In this document: in pieces, positions 1-10,778 of the stretch
How positions within the stretch are numbered: the stretch's first letter is position 1
Layout of the letters: every line of letters begins with the position of its first letter
Assembly: GCF_013373865.1 (NCBI RefSeq)
Contig: NC_050467.1
Span: 25,132,996-25,196,995, forward strand
Direction of reading: 5' to 3'
Source: Monomorium pharaonis
Taxonomy: Eukaryota > Arthropoda > Insecta > Hymenoptera > Formicidae
DNA: 64,000 bases
Position numbers and translations under genes: made by a program
Notes under the pieces: generated by a model
What the model was told of the DNA's origin: nothing
The model's input: only the letters and a program-made list of their open reading frames with translations
The model's database searches: none

Positions 1-177
1 ATGATTGTTTAGGAGCTTCTTTATGATACGACATTTCCTTTTGCCGCCTTTCACCAAAAAGTAGTTTATAGTACCATTTCTGTGAACAATTTTTGCAAAG
101 AAGTGTATGATGGAAATAAAAAGTGATGAAAATAGAAATATGATTAGCCAAATATATATATATATTTATATATATAC

Positions 178-1658
178 GTATAGCCGCATATGACGAAGTT
201 TTTCCAAAGAACGAATTTGCAGATGTCACCTCCTATATAACTTTCTGGGTTATAGCACCAGTCGAAGTTGTAATCTAGCATTACTCCGTCGTCGCGCTCA
301 AAGCCAATAAGTTTATTACCTCCTCCCCACCAGACCACGTTATTTGTCAGTTTCAAGTATGGCATCAGCCTTTTTTTTTGTGTGATTATCGTTCGTCTCT
401 TGTATATTCCATAATGCCAGTTGTAAGATACGAACCATGTTGCACGTGGATGCAATATCATGAAACACCTAAAAATAATATATATTTTTCAAATTTTAAT
501 TTATTCCTGCATATACTTTATTCTTTCATATAAATAAAAATACAAAAAATATATAAATTAAATATATCTAAATTTTTTATCAGAAGAGGACAGCAAATTT
601 TTTTCTGTTTAAACTGAAAATATGAAGTATTTCATAATATACACATATATATACGCATTACGTATATACAGCAAATAAATAAGACTATTTCATTATCTTA
701 TCACAATACAATAAAGAAATGTTACCTTTACATAATTGAATTTGGTTTGTTTAAGTCTGGATTTAAACATGAAGCAAGGTCTACAATACATGGAGTAAGT
801 ATGGAGTAAGGCGTAAGAGTAGGAGTAACGATTTTGCTGTAAAATGCTAACAACAATCTTGTCTAGAACGATAAAGTAAGCATAAGAAATATGGCCAATT
901 AGCAGTATCAAGAATAGGAAACAAACTGCTCTGATTGGCTGAGCGTAACAGTGTAAGAGTAGGAAATAAAATAAATTTATGCAAGGTCTACAATGTCAGC
1001 AGGAGTAATGGAGTAGGAGTAAAAAGTAAGAAATATGAAATGAGATTTGCCCTTCTTTTACTCCTGTTTTTTAACTGGTCAATTGTTACTCTTATGCAGG
1101 GTCTACAATGGCAGCAGGAGTAATGGAGTAAGGAGTAAGAGTAACAATTGACCAATTAAAAACCGGGAGTAAACGAAATGGGCAAATCTCATTTCATATT
1201 TCTTATTTCTTACTCCTACTCTATTACTCCTGCTGCCATTGTAGACCCCGCATTACTCTTGCTGCCATTGTAGACCCTGCATTACTCCTTATTCCATTAC
1301 TCCTGCTGACATTGTAGACCTTGCACTAGAAGTGACGTTCTTACGCCTGCTTAAACCTACTCTTACGCCTTACTGCATGCTTACTCCACGTATTGTAGAC
1401 CTCGCTTCAAATTCTAAAAATTTAAGTTCGAGTATAGGGTTAACACAATCCAACATACCTTTTACGAAATCTTTCTGACATTTGATTCGTGACGAGAAAT
1501 TTCTTACTCTTCTTGGCCCAGGCAGTATCTGAGCGTATGATCTCGTAAAATCGCTTGCATACTTCGCTGAGTCGCAACAAATCGTATTCATTACAATAAT
1601 CGAAGATTGTTAGCAACACGTCGTTCGGCAAAATATCCAGACGCCAAGTTTCTGTCAT
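178..1658 (-). CDS. FBXW4: F-box protein, FBXW4-like, 5' part only (two exons)
   Basis: Seen: exon 1 is 1658-1459 and starts at ATG 1658. It ends AAAAG|GTATGT in phase 2. Exon 2 is 468-178, entered through TTTTTAG|GTG and left at AC|GTATAT. Together they encode about 163 residues. Residues 8-50 form an F-box (LPNDVLLTIFDYC, then L-RLSEVCKRFYEI), the surface that binds Skp1 in SCF ubiquitin ligases. Exon 2 holds HPRATWFVSYNWHYGIYKRR and LMPYLKL, which resemble the segment between the F-box and the WD repeats of FBXW4 (dactylin), including its LMPW-like motif. Known: FBXW4 is about 400 residues with C-terminal WD repeats that bind substrate, so well over half the gene should lie left of position 1. 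Positions 1-177 are intron. Intron 1 (469-1458) is enlarged by a fold-back element. Another F-box/WD protein is the main alternative, so the subfamily call is less sure than the F-box itself. Confidence 0.72.
771..1408. mobile_element. Fold-back (palindromic) element in intron 1 of the F-box gene
   Basis: The left end (GAAGCAAGGTCTACAATAC) is inverted at the right end (read as GAAGCGAGGTCTACAATAC on the minus strand), with matching continuing for about 55-60 bp. Inside is a second, nested inverted pair, about 1021-1090 against 1135-1210, with AAATATGAAATGAGATTTGCCC in one arm and its complement in the other. The motif GGTCTACAAT occurs three times on plus and four times on minus, each followed by GCAGGAGTAA-type repeats. 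No transposase ORF is present and no clear target duplication was found. It is best read as a nonautonomous fold-back or complex MITE. Confidence 0.7.
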
Positions 1659-2772
1659 CTTTCCAGTTGTTTCCAGCTATCGAAATGTATTAAAGTGAGT
1701 GAGATCACAATCACAGAGTATAACTATAACTAGTAGCATCACTGCCGTCATTCTGTGTTGGTTCCTTTTGATGTCGGTGTCTGATCCGAATGTCCGAAAT
1801 CACGTGTGATGTCGCCATGTTGTTGATAGTAGCAACGCGCTCATATTTAAATTATATAAGAAAGAAAGCCAATCATAGAAAAATATTTTCATATTATATA
1901 AATAACCGCTATTTAAATTTTCTTAAATAAGTATTGCAAATTTGTAAATTTAACATTAAAGTAATATATGTAATCACATAAAAATAAATAAAAACTTGAA
2001 TTAGTAAGTAATGATATATTGCATCTGTATTGTATTGTATAATCTATATTATATAATAAATGATTAGTATTTATAATAAACAGATAAATTTCAATTTTTT
2101 ATTTTATTTAAAAGTAAATTAATATAAATTTTAATTATTTACAATTGAATTGAATTATATATTATATGTCAAATTACATTATAAATTCTTGACCAATAAT
2201 TCCAAATTAGTTTATCTTGTTTAAAAATCAATATAACTTCAAATTTTTTAATATATAAATATGTAAATATATAAATATGTAAATATACATATATATACAA
2301 AAATTAATAAATGAAAAATATAATATTGACTGCGTTTAGCAGAAAAAGCAGCTTTGCAACCATTTATTTGTAAAATTCTTTTATATGGTTGATTTATGCA
2401 TTTAAATCCGTATTAAAGAATTTCACAACAGTTATAAAGCTGCTCTTTTTGCTAAACCATTTTTTTAAATTTGTATAAAACATAATAAGATAATAATAAT
2501 TTACTGATAAATCTTTAGTTAATATTTGTTTCTTGAATAAAAAATTAAGTAAAATTACATAATAAAAAATTTTTGTTCTATTTTATTATTTATAACATAA
2601 CTTTACTTTTTTAAAAATATATATTGTACTTATATTATTATTACATATTACATATCTTCAAAAGATATTGTGTGTGTGTGTGTGTGTCTGTATGTGTATA
2701 AAATTATATAATATATATAAAATAAAAATATTATTTTTGATTATTTAAAATAAAAAAAATATACAATGCGTA
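1659..2772. other. Intergenic spacer between the F-box gene and the transporter gene
   Basis: The first 200 bases upstream of the F-box start codon (1659-1860) are of mixed composition and include GTCGCCATGTTG; they probably hold that gene's promoter. From about 1860 the sequence is AT-rich with tandem TATAAATATGTAAA repeats (2245-2300) and the TG microsatellite at 2669-2700. AATAAA on the minus strand near 2582-2587 could serve as the transporter's polyadenylation signal. No coding signal seen. Confidence 0.5.
2669..2700. repeat. (TG)n microsatellite
   Basis: Alternating TG with one TC and one TA interruption, in the 3' flank of the transporter gene. Confidence 0.9.
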
Positions 2773-5555
2773 TCATTCTGCTACATCACAGTGTCTTTGT
2801 GCATCGTCAGGTGTCTTCCATTCGACATTTTTTCGTGTATCTACAATATAAAAAGAAATTTTATTTCTTAACATAAAGTTCTGAAAAAGTTTGTCATATT
2901 CCGGCACAGTTACTCTCTCTTACCTGGTGTTTTATCCTTTAAGTACAAAATATGAAGAATAAAATACATAAGCGCAGAAAATGCTGCAAGTCCTGAGAAT
3001 ATTTTTAAAGTCGTTGCACCACCAACTTTCTTGTATAAAATACCTCCAATTAAACTACCGACTGCAAAACCTAATGATATTATGAATATTTCAGCAATAA
3101 TAAACTTTGATTGATTAAATAGGTAATATATATTTATATTACCTATACATATGTACTTTTCTTGTAATATTATAAAATATACTCAGACAGTACAAAATAT
3201 TTATAAGAAAGTTTTAAATAGTTTAAATATGTATACATAAATATTTTTTACATATTCTTATGTATGACAAATTATAAGTATCAAAAGATTATATATAAAA
3301 TAAGTAATATACATACATATATTTATAAATATTTATATATAATGAGATAAATTTTTCAATACAATTTAAAAATATATTTTATATTTTATAGTAATAATTT
3401 TTGTAAAATTTTAAAATCTTTATAAAAATTTAAAAAAAATTACTACATACATCTTTTTTGTAGCAATAAATATTTATAATATTTATATTTTTATAAATAT
3501 TTGTGATAAATGTTTTGTGTTGTCTGAGTAATCCTTGATAAGGAAGGCTTACCCAAGCCATCATCCATTCCTGCTACAATTCCTTGCACAGTAGCTGATG
3601 TACCAGGTGGTGATACTGCACTCGCGTAAGCCACTATTGTTGTGTAGCAAAGTGCATATGTTGGTCCCTGCATGAAGAATTCCACCAGAAGTACCCACCA
3701 TGGTGTTGGAGCAAGAGATATTAATCCCAGTCGCAGTGCATAGCATACGAAGCAAAATGTGAAGGTATAACCGTATCCAAATTTCTTCAATATTTTGCCT
3801 TGAAGAAAAAAAGATTCAATATTAAATATGAAAATATATATGTCACAAACTATGATAGAAAAATAATTTACCAGATACAGAGAAGAATATTATTTCGCCA
3901 CCGAAAGTTTCCGCAGCTACAATTAAACCTTCTATTAATTTAATTTTTCCCATATGACCAGTTGCCATAGCAAGATCTTCCAAATACCTAGTAGAATAAA
4001 TTGCATTAAATATAATTCGACTTAACTAAATTTTGAAGTTCTACTGAATTTTATAATTACAATGAATAAAAATATATTGTAATGAAAATAAAGATTTACC
4101 AAAATAAAAAGTAAATTATAAAGCTATCAAAGATACCCGCAAGAGTAGCAAAACATAAAAATATAATGATAGGTTTTAATTTCAAAAGACTGCATGTGTC
4201 TTTCAATATGTTTGATGATCCTGACATAAGCGGCAACTGTAATGAAAATATGATATAAGATGCAAATTCTAAGAAAAAAAAATTATATACTACTGTTTCT
4301 TTTCATTTTTTTTTTCTTAATCTATAATCACATCCAACTTCCTGCAACAAATTAAATCGATAGAAGTAAATGCGAGCACAAGGAAAAACGCCGGTGTGTA
4401 AGTTTTGTAAATTTCCCCTTGGGACCATAAGTCTACTGTGCCCCCAGCTAACAATGCTGCTACGCCGAAACCGATTGTACCCCATACTCGTTGTCTACCG
4501 TACCCCATTTGTCCACCTTCACCTAAGAATGTAAGCAAAAACATTTTTGTCAAGGAAAATATTTCTCTTTCATTTCAAACTTTATCTTTGATTTTTAAAT
4601 TTTTACACTTACCCAATACATCAAAGCAAATTGCGTCGCTTATGCAATTGGAAACATTGAAACCGATGTTACCAAGAGACATCAAGAGCACGAATCCCCA
4701 GAAGGTAATAGACGTATATAGACAATAATTATCTTCGAAATTATCACAAGTAACATTGCAATTAGTCTTCGTTATATTTGTTTGACACAATGACGTCTCA
4801 TTGATGTTTAATAAGCATGTGGTATCCGGCGAAATAACAGCTTTCTTTTTAATTCCATCGAAAGATAATCTTGTAGAAAAATTCGCATCCTTGCATACCC
4901 AATGACATGTAGTGTCTTTTGTACCGTTACACGATGCCATTGCTAAGGCACGCTTAAAAAATAAATAACTTCAAAAATATATTGTTTGCTAAATGTATAA
5001 AAATCAATTTTCAAATTCTCATGAAAGTTAGTTTCCAAACTGTTAGAAATTTTATTATTTAAAAAATGCACAATTGTAAGTAAATAAAAAATTACATAGT
5101 CTACATCGCAGGGTGGTAAAGATGCACAGGTAACATTTTGAAATGGATGATCTGGAAGCAACGGGCCGGGCAAAGCCGGTAAAAAGTACATAAAAATATA
5201 GCAGCTACTTGTTACGGCAAGTAACGTCATAAATATTAATTTTCTCCAGGGACGAAAATAATCCACGACAAAGCCAAATGTTGGTTTCGCGATTAGAAAC
5301 AAGATAGGCAAAATTGCGGTGATGCTACCCATAACTAATGGTGAAACACCGAGTTGCTTGCCGTAAACTGGTAGAAACGGCAAAATGGGACCCATAGCTG
5401 TAAAATAAAAATAATAATTGCTATTAGCTCATTAAAACAAATCTTTAAAGAAAGAGAGAAATTTAAAGTACTATATATTTTATAGATAATTACTTACCTG
5501 CCATAAAAAAGAAATAATGCGCCTTTACAGGCAGTTGCGTGTAATTAATGTTCAT
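2773..5555 (-). CDS. Major facilitator superfamily transporter, MFSD6-like, complete nine-exon gene
   Basis: Exons on minus: 5555-5498, 5397-5096, 4952-4613, 4522-4332, 4236-4100, 3987-3872, 3798-3553, 3070-2924, 2840-2773. All have AG/GT boundaries and consistent phase, totalling 1605 nt (534 residues plus TGA). The exon 4 donor, GAT|GTGATT, is the weakest. The N-terminus has no signal peptide and enters helix 1 at residue 12 (YFFFMAAMGPILPFLPVYGK). The helix 2-3 loop carries a motif-A-like GFVVDYFRPWRK. A long Cys-rich, N-glycosylation-rich loop between the two halves (exon 3: NGT, NFS, NET, NIT, NVT) is typical of MFSD6 and related MFS_1-like proteins. Exon 4 has GEGGQMGYGRQRVWGTIGFG. C-terminal helices include FFMQGPTYALCYTTIVAYAS. 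Known: MFSD6-family proteins are polytopic membrane proteins with poorly known substrates. The start codon was chosen because it is the first ATG of the exon in phase with the rest. It shares its strand with the F-box gene downstream. Confidence 0.88.
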
Positions 5556-6439
5556 GATTTATATGTATGAGTATAGGCAGGTACTGATCCAGTAAATCCG
5601 ATAATCTCCTTACTTTGGCATTTTCTCATGCTAAAATAGCGCCATTGCTGCAAACTAATAACATCAGACGTGATAATAAATCATGTCAACAATAATATCA
5701 CGTGGTAATATATGTTACATAAAATATATTTTATACTATCAGATATATTACATGATCATGGTACATTAACGCAAATGTTACATTCAGTATTCTTATGAAA
5801 ATTATTATCAACGCCATCCCTTACAGAACATCTTTCAGAAAGCTTTTTGAAAGATATCTGACAAAAGATATCTTTCAGAAAGCTTTTTGAAAATTGTGTG
5901 CTGTATGGGATGCGCTCATTCGAATTCTCTCGACTCGCGGTATATCGATAATCTCGAAGTAATATTTCTTACAAACTTCAAACGATTACAAACGATTGCA
6001 AACGATTCTAAAATGGCGCCGTGCGATAACGCGATCATCATCTACACGCTATGCTAAGAATGTAATATTTCAAACAAGTTCAAATAAGGAAGGATTCGCA
6101 CAATTCTTGCACATTCGTCACGCATTTCGTGGGACTGTTACTTTATTATTCACTCGAGCCGAAGATAACCGTCGACGAACCAACTCACTGTGAACTCACC
6201 GTTTCGAGCCGCCTCGCACATTTGATGTCAAACTCGTACTCTGATCTTTCATCAGTAGAATGAGCCTCTTAATCGTTTGATAGGCCGCATGCTGTCAGCG
6301 ATACGATTTCAATGTCAGAGCGACAGAACGCGCGCAGCAAATGTACATGTGCGAATATAGATGTGCCAGTTCAGATGTGTCTGTTGCACTTTCTGCACCT
6401 ATGGCACGAGTTGCACGCTTAAGAACAAGCAGTGTATTT
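5556..6439. promoter_or_regulatory. Upstream region of the transporter gene, possibly a divergent promoter
   Basis: About 880 bases between the transporter start and a plus-strand exon candidate. The first part is AT-rich and holds the palindromic MITE at 5812-5914. From about 5915 the sequence becomes CpG-richer (CTCGACTCGCGGTATATCG, GAGCGACAGAACGCGCGCAG), as at insect promoters. The plus-strand reading frame at 5996-6193 has no recognisable domain and I do not call it a gene. No TATA box stands out. Confidence 0.35.
5812..5914. mobile_element. Short palindromic MITE
   Basis: Ends are CATCCCTTACAG and, on the other strand, CATCCCATACAG. The two arms each contain ATCTTTCAGAAAGCTTTTTG-like sequence, so the element also shows an internal direct repeat (5826-5849 and 5866-5890). 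It is about 100 bp and noncoding. Both flanks show CGC, which may be a 3-bp target duplication. Confidence 0.55.
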
Positions 6440-6489
6440 ATGCCTCGGCGGAAGGGCCCTAGCAGGCCCCAGGGAAGAAGAATTAGAAG
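6440..6489 (+). CDS. Candidate short first coding exon with MPRRK start
   Basis: ATG at 6440 starts MPRRKGPSRPQGRRIR and reaches a plausible donor AGAAG|GTAGTG at 6490, in phase 2. The frame also stays open upstream, with further in-frame ATGs near 6340 and 6398, so the true start is uncertain. Known: several C2H2 zinc-finger regulators (teashirt/TSHZ, Sall, BCL11 and FOG families) begin with a short basic M-x-R-R-K motif that recruits the NuRD corepressor, often on a small first exon before a very long intron. The 57 kb of gene-free DNA downstream fits that layout. Against it, the motif is only about five residues, position 6 is Gly and not the usual Gln, and no second exon is visible. Held as a hypothesis only. 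Confidence 0.25.
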
Positions 6490-7926
6490 GTAGTGAGCGC
6501 AAACTAAAACTTGCGATACGAACTGACTGATGCTGACTCTTGTTAGCTGACATCAATATTACGTGACTGTTAAAAAATTGTTAGTAGATTTAGGAATCAG
6601 AAATAGTTCCTCGATCAGGCGTAGTTTTGACATCAAAATTAATAATTTATGTTAAAAATTTTCGAGTTTCTGTTAATTTTAATAGATTTTTTTCTACTAC
6701 AATTTCAATTAATTTTCGAAAAATGTGATGGATTTTTAAAACCGAAAGTCATAAAAAATATATCAATCATTGTGTAAAACCTTGATCTTCATTGTTATGA
6801 AAAACGATACGCACATGAATCTAATAAATTCTTCAACGCACACTGCACTTTTGATGCCTAAAAAAGATTATCGCGAAAAAGATTGATAAGATTGCCAATA
6901 TCTTGCGGCTCATTTACACTTGACTTTCACGATTACAAGATTAAAAATATGATTGTCACAAAAAGTCAAATTATAATAGAATCAATTCTGAATTGCTTAA
7001 AGATGCTTGCGATTGCGGGACATATCATGATATCAGGTATATATAACATCCTGTATATTTGCAGCTTTAGATAAGAAATATGATAACGATTCAATTAAGA
7101 TTACTTAGAAATTTCAATTCTACTAGTTTAGCTAGTGCTATGTTCGTGATAAAATCAAAATAAATTCATGATTCTGTATTATAAAACGCAATAATGTTCA
7201 AATAATATTTGATATAAAATTAATGGACACGCACATTATTATAATATGCATGTCCATTAATTTATATATATATATATATAAAGTATTTATAAAAATTTAT
7301 TTAAATATTAGATGTGTTAAATATAATTTTTGTTATTAATTTATTCAATTTATTTTTTGATTTTCTTAAATACTCGCATATTTTTTATTACTTTCATCAT
7401 AACATTAAACCAAAAAAACTTTACTTTTGTTAAATTATACAAAGTAAGAACAAAATAGAACAAATTAAAGTGTATAAATCAATTATACATTAATAATATT
7501 AATCTTTATTAAGAACAAAATATCACTATTTATAATACATTATATGTATTCTGAAGTAATAGTTTAACTTTAATATGAAATTTTGATATGGAATATGGTA
7601 GGATCTTCGAAACCTACAAACAGTTTCTCAAAAAATAAAGATTAAATTATAATAAAAATAAATTAGTTTTTATATTTTATATTAATTTTTATAAGTTTCA
7701 TTCTGATTATGCTAAACGGCTGTGTCAATCAATGCCATCAGCGCCATCAGCGCACATTAGCAGGGTGATCGTTAATCGCTTTGTGCACGCCATCAGGTGA
7801 CCAATCGTTGATACTAATAGCGAAAGCGCCACCGTACCGCTATCTTCGCAGGGCGCCGCTCGAATTACCGACGTGTGACGTCACGATCGACCATTCTTCT
7901 CCTTGCCGCGCTTTTGTTCCGGTCGA
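6490..7926. other. Noncoding spacer, AT-rich, with a palindrome and a TA repeat
   Basis: Mostly AT-rich with no coding signal. It holds a 47-bp palindrome at 7217-7263 and an adjacent (TA)n run. Composition shifts to CpG-rich from about 7725, where a triplicated ATCAGCGC-type phrase occurs (7735-7752). This right part is the left flank of the hAT insertion and was presumably continuous with 9304 onward before the insertion. Confidence 0.4.
7217..7281. repeat. 47-bp palindrome followed by (TA)n
   Basis: AAATTAATGGACA at 7217-7229 is inverted at 7251-7263, and the inner segment pairs imperfectly. A TA run continues to 7281. It may be a tiny MITE. Confidence 0.5.
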
Positions 7927-7934
7927 GTCGGATG

Positions 7935-9295
7935 CAGGGGCTGTAATCTCCCATGCTTTTTTCGTGAACAGCGGTTGTAGCGCCGCCGCTGCAAGCGAAC
8001 CAGCCGAACCGAACTAAAATGCAATATGGCCGCTCTTTCCCCTTTCACCTCACTCCCCTTCCCTTCCATTGACCCACACGTACACACATGCACACATGTA
8101 CACGTCCAAATTAATAATATTTAATAAAATTTTTGAACTTATTTATTTCACATGTTTTATTACATATTTAGTACAAACATAAAATGTTATAATTTGCATA
8201 TAAAACATTACATAGAAAAATATTTGGAGAAAAGTATTCACTAGCGTAAAAACTTAAGTCGCGTGTCCATTCAATGCATATAAAAATATTCGCTGTAAAA
8301 ATATTTGTATACAATTCAACGTATACGTGCGCGTTAATGTATTACTTTTTATTCAGTTTTACTTAACTAAAATTAAACATATCCAATTAAAATGCTTCAG
8401 AATTTATAGCAACAATGTATGATTTATAGATTTTTCTCATAGAATTCGTACATAATACTTATTATAAATAAGTTGCCAAATAACTTAAATCATTGTCACA
8501 ACAGTAATATATTCAATATATCTTATTCAAATGCGTTATATCTCGTATTTCAACTAATTGTAGGCTCTTTCTTACATCCACGTGGAATCAGCTGCTTCTT
8601 TGCAACTTGCAACAGGCTAAGTAATGTGATCATAGATTTCTTTTTCTTGGTTGTAATTGTAGCTCCCTCATTTAACTCTTCCGACAGGCTGCGTTCAGAA
8701 ACGTCACCCGAGTGCTCTTGGGTATCATTCTATCATAGAATGATATCCGAGAGCACTCAGGTGATGTTTCCAAATGCAGCCACAGCATCTTTATTCTATA
8801 ACTTTTCTGGTGTCGAAGGCTGGTGTAGAGTCGAAAGCTGGAACAGCTATTGGTGTCTAAAAAAAAAAAACAGTCTCTTTATACACCACAAATTAAATAA
8901 CTAAGAATAACTCTCCTTTCGATGTTACATTTATGAGCTTCGGTATTTAACGCCTTTTTTTCATCAAGAAGAAATAAGCTACTCACATTTGACTAAAATG
9001 AATTCCTTTTTATGAAATATAAATGTTTACGATGGGTATAGCTGTGTAAGAAACTCAATATATCTTATGTTCACATACCCAGATAACGAGAATGATGCTC
9101 GGTTGACGCTCGCTTGCTCGTAAGCTTTGCTTCACTTCACTTTGCTCCACTTTACTCGTTGAACGGAACTCATTACTACGGCCATGTTGATTTTAGACGG
9201 CCATATTGCATTTTAGTTCGGTTCGGCGGGTTCGCTTACAGCGGTGGCGCAACAAACGCTGGTCACGAAAAATACATAAGAGATTACAGCCCCTG
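7935..9295. mobile_element. hAT-type DNA transposon, nonautonomous, with exact 8-bp target duplication
   Basis: The left end CAGGGGCTGTAATCTC (7935) and the right end GAGATTACAGCCCCTG (to 9295) are inverted copies. The similarity runs about 98 bp (7935-8032 against 9198-9295), roughly 85 percent by eye. GTCGGATG lies directly outside both ends (7927-7934 and 9296-9303). Eight-bp duplications and CAGGG-like ends are hallmarks of the hAT superfamily. The 1.16-kb interior encodes no recognisable transposase. It carries a nested MITE (8687-8781). On its minus strand two short open stretches are preceded by acceptor-like sites (TTCATTTTAG near 9000 and a T-rich TTTTTTTTAG near 8858). These could be captured host exons or chance. 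Confidence 0.75.
8687..8781. mobile_element. 95-bp near-perfect palindromic MITE nested in the hAT element
   Basis: GGCTGCGTTCAGAAACGTCA at the left is inverted at the right with few mismatches, and the arms meet at a central TCATTCTATCATAGAATGAT. ACA lies on both sides, compatible with a 3-bp target duplication. The plus-strand frame open through 8473-8904 crosses this palindrome and is not taken as a gene. Confidence 0.75.
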
Positions 9296-9303
9296 GTCGG
9301 ATG

Positions 9304-10215
9304 TTTCGTGTTCTTCGCGTGCTTCTTCGAGTGCGAATTTTTCGACCGTGCTCACGCATCAGGACTTTGTCAGCATGCTCGCATATTTGCGAGAAATTCG
9401 ACACGAAGCGATCGTTCGCGCAGTGCCAGTATCTTGTACTTGTGTACTACTCGAGTCAAGTTATTGCACGCACAAATCTCGCCCGAAGAGGATACGTATA
9501 TTATCGCGATCGTCGAAACGCTCTCGTAATCGCGTCGTGCGTTCACGTTGAGTACGAAGGGTCGTCCCTAGGTCATCTCGACGTTGAATCTACGTGTGGA
9601 TTCACTCGTTCAAACGACTCTCGTCTCTCGTAATGCAACACGTCGGGATCGTTCTCCTTCCACCGCCATATTTGTTCTCTCGCTTCTTCTGTTTGCTCCG
9701 TTTCCGTTAGCGCTCTTGGGTGCATCGTAACTTCTGCGTTTTTTAAACGTGTAAACGCAAAAGTGACGAGTATAAATAACGGATCGTGCTAACATGTGAT
9801 GGATATCGTAATCGCGTTCGTAAAATGCTCGTAGATGATTATGCTTCTTCGTGTATCACGTTGGTACCTGTTGCGTCGCGACAAGCTGAATTTAGCCGAG
9901 CGTTTTGTTGCGTCTTACTCGCCATTCGTGAGTGAGATGTTATCCGCGCAATCCCGCTGGGAGTGTCGAATAAAGTATCGGGCGATCGTCATTAATGTGC
10001 GATACGAGGAAAGCAGCAAAATGAGATATTAGCAGATTGCATTGGCGAGAAAACGAAACAATTCATCTTCTCTCAAAGAGCAAGTTATACGTTATTTCAT
10101 GAATTGACATTTCTCTTTGCATGTTTTCCTAGTAAGCAAGAAATTAATATAACGATAAATATATATTATAACGGCAACCTCTCCTTTTTTCTTGTAACTT
10201 TTATATTTTGTTTAT
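9304..10215 (+). promoter_or_regulatory. CpG-rich promoter-like region with TATA box, upstream of the cassette array
   Basis: A GC- and CpG-rich stretch right of the hAT insertion that turns AT-rich after about 10060. TATAAATA lies at 9771-9778 on the plus strand, which would place a start site near 9800. A donor-like CTA|GTAAGC occurs near 10131. If transcription starts here and runs right, the four 64-nt cassettes would be its internal exons. Overlapping frames on both strands at 9114-9800 have no domains and look like by-products of the composition. Confidence 0.35.
9835..10032 (+). CDS. Hypothetical 65-codon ORF downstream of the TATA box
   Basis: This frame starts 57 bases after the TATA box at 9771-9778 and ends with TAG. 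The product is basic, with MIMLLRVSRWYLLRRDK at its N-terminus; it has no clear signal peptide, domain or membrane segment. I do not recognise it. It is listed only because its position relative to the TATA box is right for a short transcript; chance is the likelier explanation. Confidence 0.15.
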   Translation: MIMLLRVSRWYLLRRDKLNLAERFVASYSPFVSEMLSAQSRWECRIKYRAIVINVRYEESSKMRY

Positions 10216-10286
10216 TTTGGTCTCTAAATAACATTCTGAGATGAAAAATCGTTGCTAATATTTTGTTTTTCCTTTCTTACTTGCAG

Positions 10287-10350
10287 AATCTATAACAATT
10301 ATCCAAAAACGCATTGATCCTGGGGAAGGATATTGTGTAACGTCCGATTG
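10287..10350 (+). other. Exon-like cassette 1
   Basis: Bounded by CTTGCAG and GTGAGT. The open frame reads SITIIQKRIDPGEGYCVTSD followed by two bases. This is the most divergent copy: Gln-Lys where the others have Pro-Arg, and Cys in the position that varies Cys/Arg/Arg/Tyr. Confidence 0.45.
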
Positions 10351-10534
10351 GTGAGTGAAATTAAATTTTTATTACTATTTTCTATTTTAACTATTTTCTT
10401 TAGTACTGTGAATACATCATTGAATACAAATTGATGCACGTTTGCTTCTTGTGTTCTACTGATTTTAGTTTCTAAATAAGATTCTGAGAAGGAAAATTGT
10501 CGCTTATATTTTGTTTTTCCCTTCTTATTTGCAG

Positions 10535-10598
10535 AATCCATAGCAATTATCCCAAGATGCATTGACCCTGGGGAAGGATATCGTGTGACGTCCTATTG
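10535..10598 (+). other. Exon-like cassette 2
   Basis: Bounded by TTTGCAG and GTGAGT. The frame reads SIAIIPRCIDPGEGYRVTSY. It encodes the same peptide as cassette 3. Confidence 0.45.
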
Positions 10599-10778
10599 GT
10601 GAGTAAAATTAAATTTTTATTACTATTTTCTATTTTAACTATTTTCTTCAGTACTGTGAATACATTATTGAATTCGAATTGACGCACATTTACTTCTTGT
10701 ACTCTACTGATTTTGGTCTCTAAGTAAGATTCTGAGAAGGAAAATTGTCGCTTATATTTTGTTTTTCCTTTCTTGCAG

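Noticed and set aside
935..1123. 62-codon plus-strand frame
   Set aside because: Lies entirely in the fold-back element; composed of its repeat units.
8473..8904. 143-codon plus-strand frame
   Set aside because: It runs across a palindromic MITE inside the hAT element and has no domain.
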